Assembly (NCBI RefSeq): GCF_001949145.1
Contig: NW_019091371.1
Location: 2,564,521 to 2,628,520, forward strand
Length of the DNA stretch: 64,000 bases
Reading direction: 5' to 3'
DNA from: Acanthaster planci
Lineage: Eukaryota; Echinodermata; Asteroidea; Valvatida; Acanthasteridae
The notes under the pieces are model-generated. The model ran no database searches. It worked only from the letters and a program-made list of their open reading frames with translations, and was not told where the DNA came from. This document shows, piece after piece, positions 36,371-49,369 of the stretch. Both the position numbers and the translations under genes were made by a program. Each line of letters begins with the position of its first letter. The stretch's first letter is position 1.

Positions 36371-39300
36371 GGCTTATGCTATACAGATAGTAGTACAACG
36401 CCTGTACAACATGTACCTCGCTCTAAAGTGCGATCTGTTAAATCTGTGAACCTCGCTAATCTGACCTTCAACCCTAAGGTGACCTCTAATCGTGCCTGAG
36501 AGGCCTACGTTTCTTCGTATAATGAAAACGCACGAAACAGCCGGGCCGTATGGAAGGTCGACGGACAACGCGACTAAAACAATACAACTTCATGATGTTG
36601 TCTTTTTGAGACGAGGAGTACATATTAAAGGTCACTTGGGGCGCTCTTTCCATTAAGCAGGCGTAGAATCTCGAACGCTGAGTTAACACCTACTATAACT
36701 GGAGCAATTTGGAGTAAACCCCCAAATTTTCTTTGCCAGAACAGTTAATGCCACCCAACTAACAAACAAACCTTTTATCTACATGATATGCTACTCAGTT
36801 TTCGTACGAAATTGTGATACCTGAGATGCATTTTAACTCGTATCTCCAGCTTATACATGTTTACAGTTAATCCAAGTCCTGAGTGAGACCCAATAAGGCA
36901 AAACCTTTTTCCAAGAAACATATTTTCAGATAACTTTTGTTGCGCTGTTCCTATCATTTGCCAAACAGTAGATCTTCATAAGATACTTCCTTTTGCCAAT
37001 ATAGATGTCTGGGCTTGAATAACAACAACTTGATGTAAGCCAGGCTATATATGTACCCTCCAGGCTTGCACAGCTGTATAAAATTCATTTGCGCAAAAAA
37101 TTTGAATTGAGAAAAAGTGATGTACCTGTAGCCCTTGCAGCTGTTCGACGCTGTTTCCCGCGGTGAAATCTACAAGGACAGAGATTAATTTACACAGTTA
37201 ACTAGTCGTAAACGAGCTGTACATTAAATTGACTACCGCCGCCACATAAAAGGCTAAGAGTATACTGTATCACTAACCAAGCGTAGCCGCAGCGCCGGAC
37301 TCTCATAAAAAATAATCCGAGATTTCAATTTTTTCATCGCATCTGGACTTGAAGCCTACACTAGTAGGCTATAGACCTGCAGCAGTCCTGTGGTCCTATA
37401 CTTTACCAAATACAGAAAAGAAGAAACGTGTTCAATTAATTCGAGACCTCTAGCTTTCTCTGCCTTATGTTTCAAGTCATAATACAGCAAAATGCGGACC
37501 TATTACGAATTACATTACACAGCATCAAAATTATATTTTACAGGCAAAATGCAGGCCTATTTCATAAATGAAATTTGTACATGATCCGTACCAAACTTTT
37601 CATCTGTCGTCCTCATTCAGTTCAACATAAAATAAATTTGTTTTTAGGAGCTGATTATTACACTTTATGAATATTTAATGAAAACGGTGAACCTATTGTA
37701 TTGACCCATTTTGTGAACATTGAAATGCTTTTTAAAACTCTTTTTTTAACAAGGCAAAACCACTTCTTTGTGAGACATGCCAACCATGGAATATACATGT
37801 TTTAAAGATAGAAGTTAACATGACTGGTGCTTAACCTTGTTTTGAGTTGTAGTACGAGGCAAAAATGCAGTTTGACCGAACTGCTGTAACTAACAGGGCT
37901 TGCAGAATCTCAGTTCTTTTACGTCCTGGGCGAAATTCAGAATATGTCAATAGATCCCATAAAGTCACCGTGTCATAAATAATATGTACACGGAGGTGCA
38001 TCGTTTTGGCCTACAATTCTTTAACAGTCCCCATATGTCGGATGTGAAAAATTACACATAAACCGTTTTGCCGTGAAGTTTAGTGAAAATAAGTGAATTG
38101 TTTCAGTAGTAAAGCAAGATGCTTTATCCCCGAGACATGTAAACTCTGTTTGAAAGCAATGCACGCAGAGCAAAACACTGCATCAGTGACTGTTCATCAG
38201 ACTAAGACGTCCATCTGAAAAAGATGAAATTTTACATTTTCAGATAAAATATCATAAATTGCCTTTAAAGTACAAATTGATTCGGATATATATTCAAGCT
38301 TTTCAGTCCGCAGAAACTCAGAAACGTCTTTTTTTCCCTCAAAATTGTCATTTCCAATTTAAATTGTTTCAACCTTAAAAGGGCCGAACATTTCGTGGGG
38401 AAAAAAAGATTGCGGTTATCACCGGCTTTATGCTATTCAAATTTAATGGCATGTTATATCAGTGAAAAGATCAAATCGAACAGAGAATTTATGGGCCTAA
38501 ACCAGGTTGTGTATAAGCGCGTAGTTTTGCCAAGCCATAAATCTACATTCACCAACTAAAGTTTCTGCAAGTTTCTCTTTAAGTTTGCTGTAGGCATTAG
38601 TATAGTACAAACTGAATGAAGCTGTTTGCAAGTAACTTCCCATGTCTTAATGTAAACAATTACTGATTTTTGATTAATATTCTTAAATAAAATTAAATAA
38701 ACGGTTTTCATTTCGTCATCGGCATGCCTGTTTAGAATTAATTTTTTCAACGGCTATACCACTTGACATATAGCGTTTGACTGTGGTATGCTTAAATCAA
38801 AATTCCGCATTAATTATTCTTTACGATGATCAAAACAGCCTTGCATGGACAGTTCGTAGAATATATAGTTCGTAGAATATACACATCGTGCTGCCCTTTC
38901 ACAAGGCCTTCAAAAACGACGCTTAGCTGAATGAATCTTTAGCTTACGATATCAAATTCTGCTCCCTCTCCTCCTAAATTATGCAAGGTATTTATCGTTC
39001 CTTGCACCTACATTGAAAACTGCACCAACCCAACGCAAAAAAAACAAAGCTTCTTGAAAGAAAAAGACTTCAAATGCCACACCGTTCAGACAAAGCAATA
39101 CGAGCGGTGAAACATAAGCCACCAGAACAGTTTTGTTGATTTCCTACATTGTTGCTTTTGTGTGCGTGTGTTTTAAGAGCATTAGCACAAATGTTGGCGT
39201 TACTTCCTGCGCAAATGTCGCCTTCACAAATACCACAAACAAGTAATAAAACAACAGATAAAGCGCATTTGTTCAGGTCTGGCTGTTGTGTTTTTTACCA

Positions 39301-41070
39301 TTTCGTCGTAATAGACACCTACTTTTCAAGACGCATTATCGAACGCATAACCAACAGTGGTTGCCCTTGCAAATCGCAATAAAATACCGTTTTTGGAGAT
39401 AAAAACACCTTTCACGCACTTGCAATTTTCCACCATACAGCACACACGGCTGGTGGAACTATAAGCTGCAGCATTAAGGGCTTCAAGCCAGTCTTAAAGT
39501 TAGTTGCTAATTGAATTAGTTGGAATTAACTCACATGGTAATTGCATTCTAGGCACGACCGCTGAATACGAAATCGGTGAATCCTCCTACAATCCCGGCT
39601 TTGTTGAATAATTTTGCGCACTGCACTACACCTATACACTGAAAAATTGCCTGGGTTAAATTTTAACCTAAAGAAGGGTAAAAACTGCAACTACCCAAAT
39701 ATTACAAATTACCTTGTGTTTTATTTTTCACCCACAAAATGAGTGGATAGCAACCAATGTTTGATTATTAAAATAAACCAAAAATTAATTTCAATCACCC
39801 AAATATGATTGAAACAACCAAAACTAGTCTAGTTGCAGTTTTACCCTCTCTTGGGTCAAAATCTATCCCAGGCTATTTTTCAACATACTGAAACACGCCT
39901 GCCATTTTTCAACATACAGATATCATGGACTCAGTGTAAAAAGTCATTATAACAAACATTTAAATTTTAAAATAATTTAAGGGCCTTACTCCGAGCATGA
40001 AAGAAATACCTCATTGAAAACTTTTATCTTTTGAACTTTATTTTACACATCTTCAAAAAATAAAACTGGTTTTGGGGGCCAATATACTTCAACCTATTTT
40101 CTTGCTAAAAGGCCTTTTAGTGCAAGTATTCAACAGGGACTTTTAAGTACTGACACAATGATACATCATTTCAACATAAACGCCTGTGGGCGTTGATTTT
40201 CATAATTCCAAAAAACATTCAGCTGAAAACTACAAACAAAGTGGCCATGGTCATTTCTGCCACAGTATTTGTGCTAAAATTGAACCTTATTTTACCGTTA
40301 ACAGGACAAAGCTAGAGTACGTACAATCTGTTGACCCTGTTCCTTCCTTTAATGCTAAAAACGCCCACAAATAATTACTTAACTTTTACCTATACAACTG
40401 GCCAGGCAATCTGTGTATTCTGTGGGCAACAATGGCACAAATACGCACCTTTACCTGGAAATTCTTTACCAGGTCAGTCGTTTCAAAAGTAGCTCACGTG
40501 AGTTTTGAATTTAAGAGGAACAGATTTTCTTTACAAATCAAATCAATTGTTAATGTGCCGTTTAACAAGCGAGTGTTAACATTATGTCACTTATTTCTAT
40601 TGACAGAAAAAAAGTAATCCAAACAGAAAGAGATTCTACGGTGAATGAATAGTTCGTTTACACTGAGATGTTTGAAGACAAACTGCTGAATATCAGCCCA
40701 AGCAACCTGTGCATCCTTAGGCCCCTTAAAGTTGCTTCTATCAGTGTGGAATAATTAGACCGATTGCGCTCGCTAAATCATGTGACCTAGAGTGGGCATC
40801 ACCCCATAGCACAGTGGATTTTGAGTGTTGTTTATAAGCAATACAGCCAAATTACGGTATACCCAGCACACCAACGGTCTATGAGTACGCTACCTACCGT
40901 CGGATTTATTTTTTTGTAAACGATGCTCGTGAAGCACTTTAATTTTTATGGGTGCCGCGTTTGATGAAACATGTATTACATGCCCAATTCAGGTCTAATA
41001 AAACCACACAAGAACTCCTTCAGCTATTTCGACAGTTCATAGATGCCAGCTGAAGTTGACACGAACCTTA
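36371..41070. other. Intergenic region between divergent genes
   Basis: The P450 runs leftward and transporter copy A runs rightward. One MITE (39640-39883) and the left edge of the duplicated transporter segment (from about 39980) are here. No coding motif was recognised. Confidence 0.5.
39640..39883. mobile_element. MITE with ~50-bp terminal inverted repeats
   Basis: The left end TGAAAAATTGCCTGGGTTAA and the right end (complement reads TTGAAAAATAGCCTGGGATA) stay paired for about 50 bp, to GGGTAAAA(A)CTGCAAC in both arms. Total about 244 bp, no coding capacity. A duplicate of the right terminus (ATTTTTCAACATAC) follows at 39904-39917. The target duplication is not certain. Confidence 0.7.
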
Positions 41071-41074
41071 GCGC

Positions 41075-41082
41075 TGACGTCA
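41075..41082. promoter_or_regulatory. CRE palindrome upstream of transporter copy A
   Basis: TGACGTCA 104 bp before the ATG. The same octamer sits 81 bp before the ATG of copy B within otherwise diverging flank. It is the consensus CREB/ATF site; function is inferred. Confidence 0.4.
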
Positions 41083-41178
41083 AAATACAGCATAATCTCG
41101 GTGAGGGTCAACCTGACTTAAGCTAATTACTGCACTCATGCAGATTGTACTAATGCACCAACTGAAGGGAACTTGAGC

Positions 41179-41374
41179 ATGATCCGTTTGTCGTACACTC
41201 GATTTACCCGCGGTGTTCTGGCAACCATCGCCTCCTTCGTAGTGTACATCCTTCACAGGACGGTGGTGAAGGCATTGGGCATGATTTTGGTCTCACTCCG
41301 GAATGACTTGGAGACCGACACCTGGGTCGCTGGAACGGTGTTCTCCGCAACCGATTGCGTCACCGATATGACAG
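41179..41374 (+). CDS. SLC16-like: Transporter A exon 1: TM1 and TM2
   Basis: MIRLSYTRFTRGVLATIASF ... VAGTVFSATDCVTDMT, donor GACAG|GTAATT, phase 1. Nearly identical to copy B exon 1 apart from the first residues. Confidence 0.82.
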
Positions 41375-43527
41375 GTAATTCACACTACGTAATATCTGTT
41401 ACAACTTCGCCCTGTAAGCTGGCAGGGAAACAAAGGGATTCAGGAGTAATTCTGTGAAATCTCTCCCCCCTTTCCCTTCCCTCCTCCCCCCTCCTCCTTC
41501 TCCGAGGCATTGTGATCATTATTCTGAAATCTCTCATTCTTTTGCTGTGGCTACGAGTCTTACGCCGGGGATTTTGGGGCAGCCTGGCCGACTGTTTTGA
41601 GCAAAGTGAATAACCTTGTGAAATTCTGGCGGGTCAACAGGGTGAGGTCAGAGTCGTATTCAATACAGTGAATGATTCTTTTGTGCTTAATCAGGCGAGG
41701 GATTTTATTGTGAAGGTAGGGCGATAGTCATACTGGTGTTTATTTTCTATTTTGTTTTTGAATTTTCCAGAAGCAGTGTGTATGTGTAGTACTACTCATA
41801 CACCTCATTTCAGAGTCTATCACCGCAGTGAAGACGTCGTGTTTCATAGCGGACTCAACCTTAACTATGAATAATGTCAAATCTGAATAACAGATTTAAC
41901 GTCTGGAAGAAATATAGATTACAAAACAAAATATAAAAAACTTCATTAATTATAATATCGTGACTTCTTGGTGTAAGGTAAATAAATATCGCATACATAA
42001 TATCGTGACTTCTTGGTGTCAGGTAAATAAATATCGCATACATAACGACCGTTGTGTCCAACCCTTGATTGGTTTTGACAAATAGGTCAGTTATAATGGA
42101 AAACGCGCATTCGCGGTCAGACGTCAACTGTTTTGGGGAATCTGAAGACTAAAGGTTTTTCAGTGCAAGTGGATAGTTGGTAAAATGGCCTTGTTGTTTC
42201 GACGACCCACCTCGATCTTCTGTCTGTAAATTCGTCATTTTGTATAAGTATCTCAAATGGTTGTTCTCTTAACTATTTGTCTGATTTCACGTTCGTTTGA
42301 AACGATCGACTGCATGTTCACTTTGAGCATAAATTCTTCCGTGACCGAGTCTCCTTGATCAGGTCCTTCTTTGATAAATGTTTAAACTTGAGTTTTAGCG
42401 CAGACTCCAAATCCAAATTTCGACTAGATTTTCCTCATGCAAATACTTCATTTGCGATGGATGATTACACCTTGTAAATTCTAAAAAAAGAAAAAAATCT
42501 CTCCTTAGATTCTTAAGGGGTACCATCTAAACAACCCACAAGGACAACGATTGTTTGTTCTGGGGTTTCCTATTGTTCCAGTGCCCCACAAGCCTCCATA
42601 AACTTACGCCTTGACACACGCATACAACACGTCCACCTGAGTTGACTTGCTCTCAGTCTGTGTGGTTGGCTGATTTTGGAGCAAGAGAACCGAACATAGT
42701 GAGAGACGCTTAAAGGGAGGGGTGTTGTACCGAAAAGGGGGTCTGGTTTAAAATGTGGAGAGACCCCATGAAGGTAGAAGGAAAAGACTTCAGAGAATTG
42801 GTCCCGAATCCCCCATGATCTCGAAACCTCCTTGTGTTATCCTTTCCCAGTGTTTTCTTTGTATTAGAAAAAAAATGAAAAACCCTTCCCAGAACAGAAA
42901 TGGATGTACAATCTACAACAGAATATTTCTATGATGTACGGCATATATAATATTTTAACAAACTTCTTCCCTGCTAGGGACGTTGAATATCTACCTTATC
43001 AACTGTATTTTGCTTGATATCAGCATAAAAAGAACAACTAACCTTTTGCAATGATTCTCCAATGCAACGATGCAATAAAAGACTTTAACTTCGTTTAGAC
43101 AGCAAAACTAAAAACGTGACATCAATACCAAAATAGGGTATTTTTAAAAACTTTTTTTTAACCCTTTGCAGTCATTTATCGCCAGTTTTGTCAAAATCTA
43201 CAGCGGTAGATTTCCACAGCTGTACTCAATCATTTGAACGTAGGCTAGCAGTCATATATGCCCTTGAACTTCAAATGACCGCTACACCACACTGTATTTA
43301 GTTCGAGTTAACTTTATAACGAAATCAGGTATGGGACAACCGAGTTCTTAGGGGCAGATGCTGAGAGATGGTCCAAGATGACCTGGCTCTTTTGGGGTTG
43401 AGAGTGCTATGAACTATTTGCATTTTCTGTAAGTTTTCAATATTGGCCGACTAGAGGATTGATATTTACTGTCTGTTATTATTTTATTAACTTGTTTTAT
43501 TTTTGAGTTCACAGCCTAGAGAAATAT

Positions 43528-43573
<46 letters not shown>

Positions 43574-46534
43574 GTTCTATTAGGATTTTCAAAGCTTATC
43601 TCATTTAGTTTGTCTCATAAAAATTCCATGGACCACAGGACGTTCCCGATAAGCTCCTGGAATACGTATAGCCCTTTTCTCTTCATTGGACAAAAAGTCG
43701 CAGAGATCGCCGGGAGCTGTCCGTGACAGCACACCGTTCACCAAGCACTTCATATTGATCAATGGCGAAGCCTGATGGACTACCAGAAGACCATTATCCA
43801 CTTAAGGCTCAGGGAAGCTAACAAAGTTCGGTCCCAACCCGTACGATTTTCTTTGTTTTTCGTTCATATATTAGGCCCAATAATTGGACCAATTGGAAAG
43901 CGCTTCGGTTATCGAAGAGTCTGCATGTTTGGCGGGGTGATGACTGCCGCTGCCATCATCGTGGTTTCACAGGCACCGAGTTTTCTGCTCGTGGCAATCT
44001 CACTCATTGGACCAGTAGGCAAGTATTTTGTCTGGTTTGTGGCCGACCACCAGGCGTGTAGCTGGAGTTTGAATTGACCTTGAATGAAAACTTTCGTCCC
44101 ATTTAATTTTATTTATAGCAGGATAAGAAGACAGCAGGACGATCAGTTTGTAGCACATCGATCGTCAGATGTGTTAAGTAACGTATAACCGTCCCGATTC
44201 CTGTTCCAGCTGAATCCTCTTGCATTCTGATAATTTCTACTTTCCAAATTCACTTCTAATACGTAAAATAGAGAAATCTTCTGTCATTCCTTTCAACTGC
44301 CAACTAAATAAGCTACGGAGTTGATCATGTCAGTGTGGGTTTGAATGCATATAAAATGCAACTTTAATTTGCCCTTACCTGACATAATATGTCCACGACC
44401 TGCTTACCGGTGCAGACGTCTTAACCACTCGACCACAGTGGGCTTGTCAGGGTTGGCTGGCCGATCCAAGTTAGGTGAACAAGCCGATATTGCAAACTAT
44501 ATTACAATTATCATTGGATGAAATTACACTGAAGTTAGTTTTTCGTGAATCAATACAAATATGATAGTGAAATTGAAAAGAAAAGTATACTCATTCATTC
44601 TTGCATTCGCCCAGCCAAAAAACAAGAAGATTATGGTCAAATGACGTAATAAATGGGCGGACATTTCGATGATTTAAAAAAAATTGTACTTGATGGCATA
44701 CTTGATAACAAGCGTCAAGACGACAACCTAACTAAATCAAAAGGTTTCTGAAATGAACGACAGATGGGTGATTTTGAAAACGAGTTTGAATATCTATAAA
44801 CGATATATAATAACCATGGGATAAGCAATAAGCGGGAAATGGCTGAAATAACTGACTCCTGAGACAACGTTTATGCATTTTTCATGAATTTGACAATAAA
44901 TCCATCCTGTGGGTATATTATATGGTATTTAGAACAAACTCAGGATGCAAAATCGACACATAAAAATTATGCATTGCATATGCATAAATTAATAACAGCA
45001 TAATGCACACTAAGCTACCTGTATCCACATACCCACTTTTTTCTAAATAACAAACGTAACAGCGTTCTTGCAATCTAACAAATATTCGTTGGTTGATTTC
45101 CGCTTGAATCGACTTTTTTGCCATCAGCTCTTGGACGCAGCCTTGTCATCATACTCGCCTGTGCAACCCTCAGCGAGCATCTGGACAACAGAGAATTTGC
45201 TCTGGCGTCGGGAATCGCCAAAACGGGCGCCGCACTGGGCTACACTGGCATACCGCCACTGGTGCAACTGTGCCTGGATACATACGGATGGAGGGGAACC
45301 ATGCTGATCTTGGGTGCGCTATGCGCTCACCTGGTAGTGTGCGGCGCTTTGATCGTCTCCTCAGAAACCGGGGGTGCAGGAACAAATCTTAAAAGTGGCT
45401 ACCAGTCACTGTCAAATGGCGACACATGCCCTGACACAGAAAGAATACAGCAAGAACCGAATCCAAAACGCCTCCTGCTGCCACTGAAGTCCTTCTATCA
45501 ACGCGTGAAGGCTGCTTTTGGTCTGTCCATGATATATGACTTCAACTTTTGGAATGTGACACAAATAAGTATCATAAGTAAGATTGCGTTGATGGCCTGG
45601 GTAATTTATTTTGTACCACACGCAGAAAACAGGGGATTTTCGGGGGAAACTGCTGCACTGATGGTTACAGTAGCAGGAGTTGGTCATCTTGCTGGTATCC
45701 TTGTCAGTAGCTTGCTTGTTTTTAAAGGAATCCTGTCCAGTATGGGCTGCCTTATGTTAGCGATTCCTTTCACTGCAGTGCCACTATGCATCGATACCTG
45801 GATGACCAGTAGGTGGTTAATGGCGGCCAATGCCACGGTTCTCATGCTCGCCCTTGGCTGCTCGTTTACGATGTCCACGGTCGTGCTAAAGGAAGTACTG
45901 GGGGACGAGATATTCCCTGCCGCTCTTGGTTGGACGACTTTCTTTGCTGGCCTCTTCAAATTGCTCGGGGGCTTCCTTCCAGGTAAGGCAAACACCCTTT
46001 AAACCACCCCCATCAATGACTTAATTAAAAAAAATGACCACGGCTACTTTACCAGTGACGGAATTTCCTTGCTTGGCATATTCGTCTTTAACCCTTATTT
46101 TGTTTATGTTTCCTTGCTTCACTAATCCTGAACCAAAACGTAATAGTTGATTCATGCACGGTTTCAAGTAGAGGTAGGCAGCACCTCGAGGATTGTATCT
46201 ACAAAACTTTAGAACACATGTTCTTTACGCTCAATACACGTCATATATACACATGGTATCAGAAAATCGGTACGTTCCTTTCTGATGTGATGAAATCTGA
46301 AACAAATCTTCCTCAAATTAAATTTGCTAATTTCTCCTAAATCTCAGCCAGTAAAGCAGGGCTTATATGCAATAGGTTTCTCATTGTTTTTTTTTATTTC
46401 TTCTTGCGGGTTCAGGTTGGGTGTTTGATCACAGCGGTAGCTTCGAGGTTGGATTCGCCATCATAGGCGCTCTGCAGTTCACACCGTTTATACCAATTAT
46501 CGCACAGAGACTGCTGTGCTCTAAAACAAATTAA
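41179..46534 (+). CDS. SLC16-like: MCT/SLC16-like MFS transporter, copy A
   Basis: Four exons (41179-41374, 43875-44018, 45128-45982, 46416-46534), all introns phase 1, 1314 nt, 437 residues. MFS fold: about 12 hydrophobic segments with a 50-60-residue polar central loop (roughly 190-245). Loop 2-3 GPIGKRFGYRR is the MFS A-motif position, and YGWRGTMLILGALCAHL matches the TM5-6 region of MCTs. The first helix reads VLATIASFVVYILHR and lacks the DGGWGW-type signature of classical MCTs, so the substrate cannot be assigned; monocarboxylates, amino acids or others are possible in this family. The ATG at 41179 is preferred over the in-frame TTG at 41173. Intron 2 needs a GC donor. AATAAA signals lie at 46830 and 46839. 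Its tandem paralogue is at 52456-61782. Confidence 0.86.
41952..42044. repeat. 45-bp tandem duplication
   Basis: Two near-identical units starting ATATCGTGACTTCTTGGTGT within intron 1 of transporter copy A. Confidence 0.75.
43530..43571. repeat. (GA)n microsatellite
   Basis: About 20 uninterrupted GA units in intron 1 of transporter copy A. Copy B has no counterpart in its shorter intron 1. Confidence 0.9.
43875..44018 (+). CDS. SLC16-like: Transporter A exon 2, ending at a GC donor
   Basis: GPIIGPIGKRFGYRRVCMFG ... SFLLVAISLIGPV. Acceptor ATATTAG|GCCC. Donor CAGTAG|GCAAGT at 44019: the aligned copy B site is CAGCAG|GTATGC. The nearest GT (44023) would shift frame into exon 3, so the GC-AG intron is the only consistent reading. 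Confidence 0.85.
44385..44455 (-). repeat. tRNA-derived SINE, copy in transporter A intron 2
   Basis: The minus strand reads TGGTCGAGTGGTTAAGACG (A box, complement at 44417-44435) then TCTGCACCGGTAAGCAGGTC. The B-box end is decayed. Same family as the better copy near 62.3 kb, so it is a dispersed SINE absent from the matching place in copy B. Confidence 0.65.
45128..45982 (+). CDS. SLC16-like: Transporter A exon 3: TM4 to TM11 and central loop
   Basis: 855 nt. ALGRSLVIILACATLSEH, REFALASGIAKTGAALGY, then the central loop and the C-terminal half to LLGGFLP. Acceptor GCCATCAG|CTC, donor TCCAG|GTAAGG. Confidence 0.9.
46416..46534 (+). CDS. SLC16-like: Transporter A exon 4: last helix and C terminus
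   Basis: GWVFDHSGSFEVGFAIIGAL ... RLLCSKTN then TAA. Acceptor GGTTCAG|GTTGG. Same length as copy B exon 4. Confidence 0.88.
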
Positions 46535-49360
46535 ATGATCCTGTCTGGCACTACTACAGCAATGAGCATTACAACAATCAGCTCATTTCACAAGTGGGCA
46601 GAGACCAAGGTGGAAGGTCTTATTAATCAGGAAAAGATCAGAGAGACGTGATCGGAAATACAGTGAGGGAAGTGCCGGGCGTATTAATTAAGCACCCATT
46701 AGCTTATCTGACGTATTATCGACTTAATAGGGTGCCTTTGTTTTGTTTGTTTGAATGTAATCTGTGTGTTAAGTGTAATTTTACCCTTTTAAAATTGAGC
46801 CCTCCTGTCCGACATGTTACGAAAAGGCAAATAAACCTAATAAACCAATGTTCCATAAACAACTTATCGCGATATAGATACAGATACCAGTTTCATATTG
46901 CCGGTTAACGCTGTTCCTTCTCTATTTTGTGTCATCGCAGAAGTAAGCAATGACGTATATAAACATGTAGCCGGTTTGAAACTTGCCCAGGATCGAAAAT
47001 ATTGAAACTTTGTTTTCCCACTGAATTTTGCTATTTGTCACCACTTTTATAAATGTTATTTAATTAATGTGCATTTCGTTTTCATATGGAAATTTCATCA
47101 GATAATCAGCAACAGATGGAGAACAATGGTGATCTAATACTGTCTGACAGCGAAATGTCGAAGTTGGGCAACTATCGTTGCATTTTTACGTATCATTTAA
47201 GGAGGATTAAGGTTACGATAAGCTCTCTGATTTTGTTTTTTAAATACAGGTAGAGGGTTATAACTGGCAATAGGTATTCCAGTAGTAGTCAAATAACTTA
47301 ATATTTTCTGCGATTTGGAATATGTCACACCTTGTTAGTCTTGGGTATATAATTTAAAGTTTAACGACGGCTTTGCACTAAGATTTAATAGTTACAACAT
47401 TAATTTATGGTTATGTTATCCTTTTCTTGAGGAATAACTATCTGGCTTACCGACGTCAATAACGGCCATTTTAATGATGTAGATTGTCGGATATAGAATG
47501 AGAGAAGCAGAAACAGTGGCCCGAGAACACCGGAAATACTAAAAAAAAATTTGAGGATTTTTGCTGAATTGAAGAACAAAATAGTGGATATGAATAAGTA
47601 ATTACATGTTAAGGTACTTTTTAAAATCGAAGCATGATAAACCTGTGTTACATAAGTGTGCTCTACAACTTCTTACTTTATCGTACATAGAAAGAATGAC
47701 TCAAAACACTTCAACCAACATGACCGACGAGAAGATTCTGGAGTGACTGAATGAGTCATTTACATTTTCAGTGTTGACCTAAACAAGCTTCTGCCGCAGA
47801 CGGATGTTTTCTGTGCCCGAACTCACTAAATCATACAGTAGCATTTCCAGCAAATTCTACATTTCGCTGATGTCGATGCCAATGCGAATGATGTACGAAT
47901 GTATCTTTACCAGAAAAAAAAATCTTTTTCAGGTTGGAGTTAAAAATCATGTAGCTCACGTAACTTTGAATTTAGTAGGCACAACTAAATAATCTTTTAA
48001 AACCAAATCAGTTCTTCATGTGCTGTTTAAAGTGTCGAAAAATTTGAATAATTAGAATCGTTGATAGAATGAATTACTGACTTCAAATGACAAAAATTCG
48101 GATTCTAAGCATTTTGATTGAGAAGGAGACTCTGGAGTGAATGACTAAGTCGTTTGAAAAATACAACGCAATAAACGTTGTAGCAGTGGATGGAGAGACG
48201 TGCCCTTTCGGACGAAATAGAAATTTTGCCGATTTGGACCAATTTCAAACTTTTAACCTAAGATTATAAAGGCCCAGTTTTGCTCCAAATTTTCAAAATG
48301 TAACCTGTGAATAAAGAGTAAATGCCAAATGAAGGTGCATGACTGACCTAAACTGCAATCTACATTCATAGATATTTCTCCGACATTAAAGAATGTACGG
48401 AAATAAAACTTTTAGCAGTGGACAGACAAAACGTTAGTGTTTTCACAGAGTGACCAAAACCCGGGAAATCGAAAATGTTTCGATCAGAAGTACATCCTTT
48501 CATTCAAAGAAAAAAACTAGCAAAGTTTAACAACAAAATGTTGTTTACTTTCCTGTAAACAAAAAACTAACAAAAAGCTTGGACTCTGTGTTTCTTTGTC
48601 TTCACGAAGTGACGAAGTCACATCGTTTGCAGGGTTAATTATACACTATCCCTGCACGAGTCTGGGTGTGGAAACCATGCGTGCGATGTTGTACACCCGC
48701 ACGCGTTAGAAGGTCACGAAATGTAACAGTTTTCTTCAACGCGTATTTTTTTACGAAGTGAGAAAAATGTACAATGCAGTTGGGAAAAATAAAAACCTTC
48801 GGGTTTTTCTGTTTTCACGAAGTGATAAAAAACCTTTTTTATTTAGTTTTTATTAATGAATCACTCTTTAATTAAGACAATATAGCTTGAAAAGTATGAA
48901 TTAGCATTTTCTTACTTATTTTCTGTCTTACATTTCACGACGTTGTAAAATATTCCTCAGTCCGTAACAGAAAAGTGATCGAAAATATGTAGGCCTAAAA
49001 AGGCTGGTATTGTTAAAAGCGTTTATCTCGGATTCTCTGACGGGCAATATTTCGAGGTTTTCATTACTGAAGAAAAGTACCCTCTCAAATGACACCAAAA
49101 CTGACTTAATTTAGCCATTTACAGACTTTTAAGGCTCAAATATAGAAAACAAGGTTTGACTCAAAAGCAATGCGTGAAACATACGTGCAAAGGGGAAATG
49201 GAAAATCACGTAGCACGATTGACCCAAAGTGCCATCCTTTTCGGGGATGTTTCTTTTTAACCGTTCAAATTTGGATATGAAATTTGAATACAAAACACCT
49301 GCACTTGTAACCAAGATGGATCATTTAGACCATTGTTAAAGGCTGCTTCAGCTAGCAGCC
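46535..49360. other. 3' flank of transporter copy A, no gene recognised
   Basis: Holds two AATAAA signals (46830, 46839) and non-coding sequence that aligns loosely with the 3' flank of copy B. TTCACGAAGTGA-like words recur near 48602, 48752 and 48813. No coding motif. Confidence 0.45.
46830..46844 (+). promoter_or_regulatory. Two AATAAA polyadenylation signals, transporter A
   Basis: AATAAA at 46830-46835 and again at 46839-46844, about 300 nt after the stop codon. Confidence 0.5.
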
Positions 49361-49369
49361 CAAGCAGCT

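Noticed and set aside
45684-45995. 103-codon - strand frame, repeated at 59040-59351
   Set aside because: Present in both duplicates only because it is antisense to transporter exon 3; the + frame carries all the MFS features.
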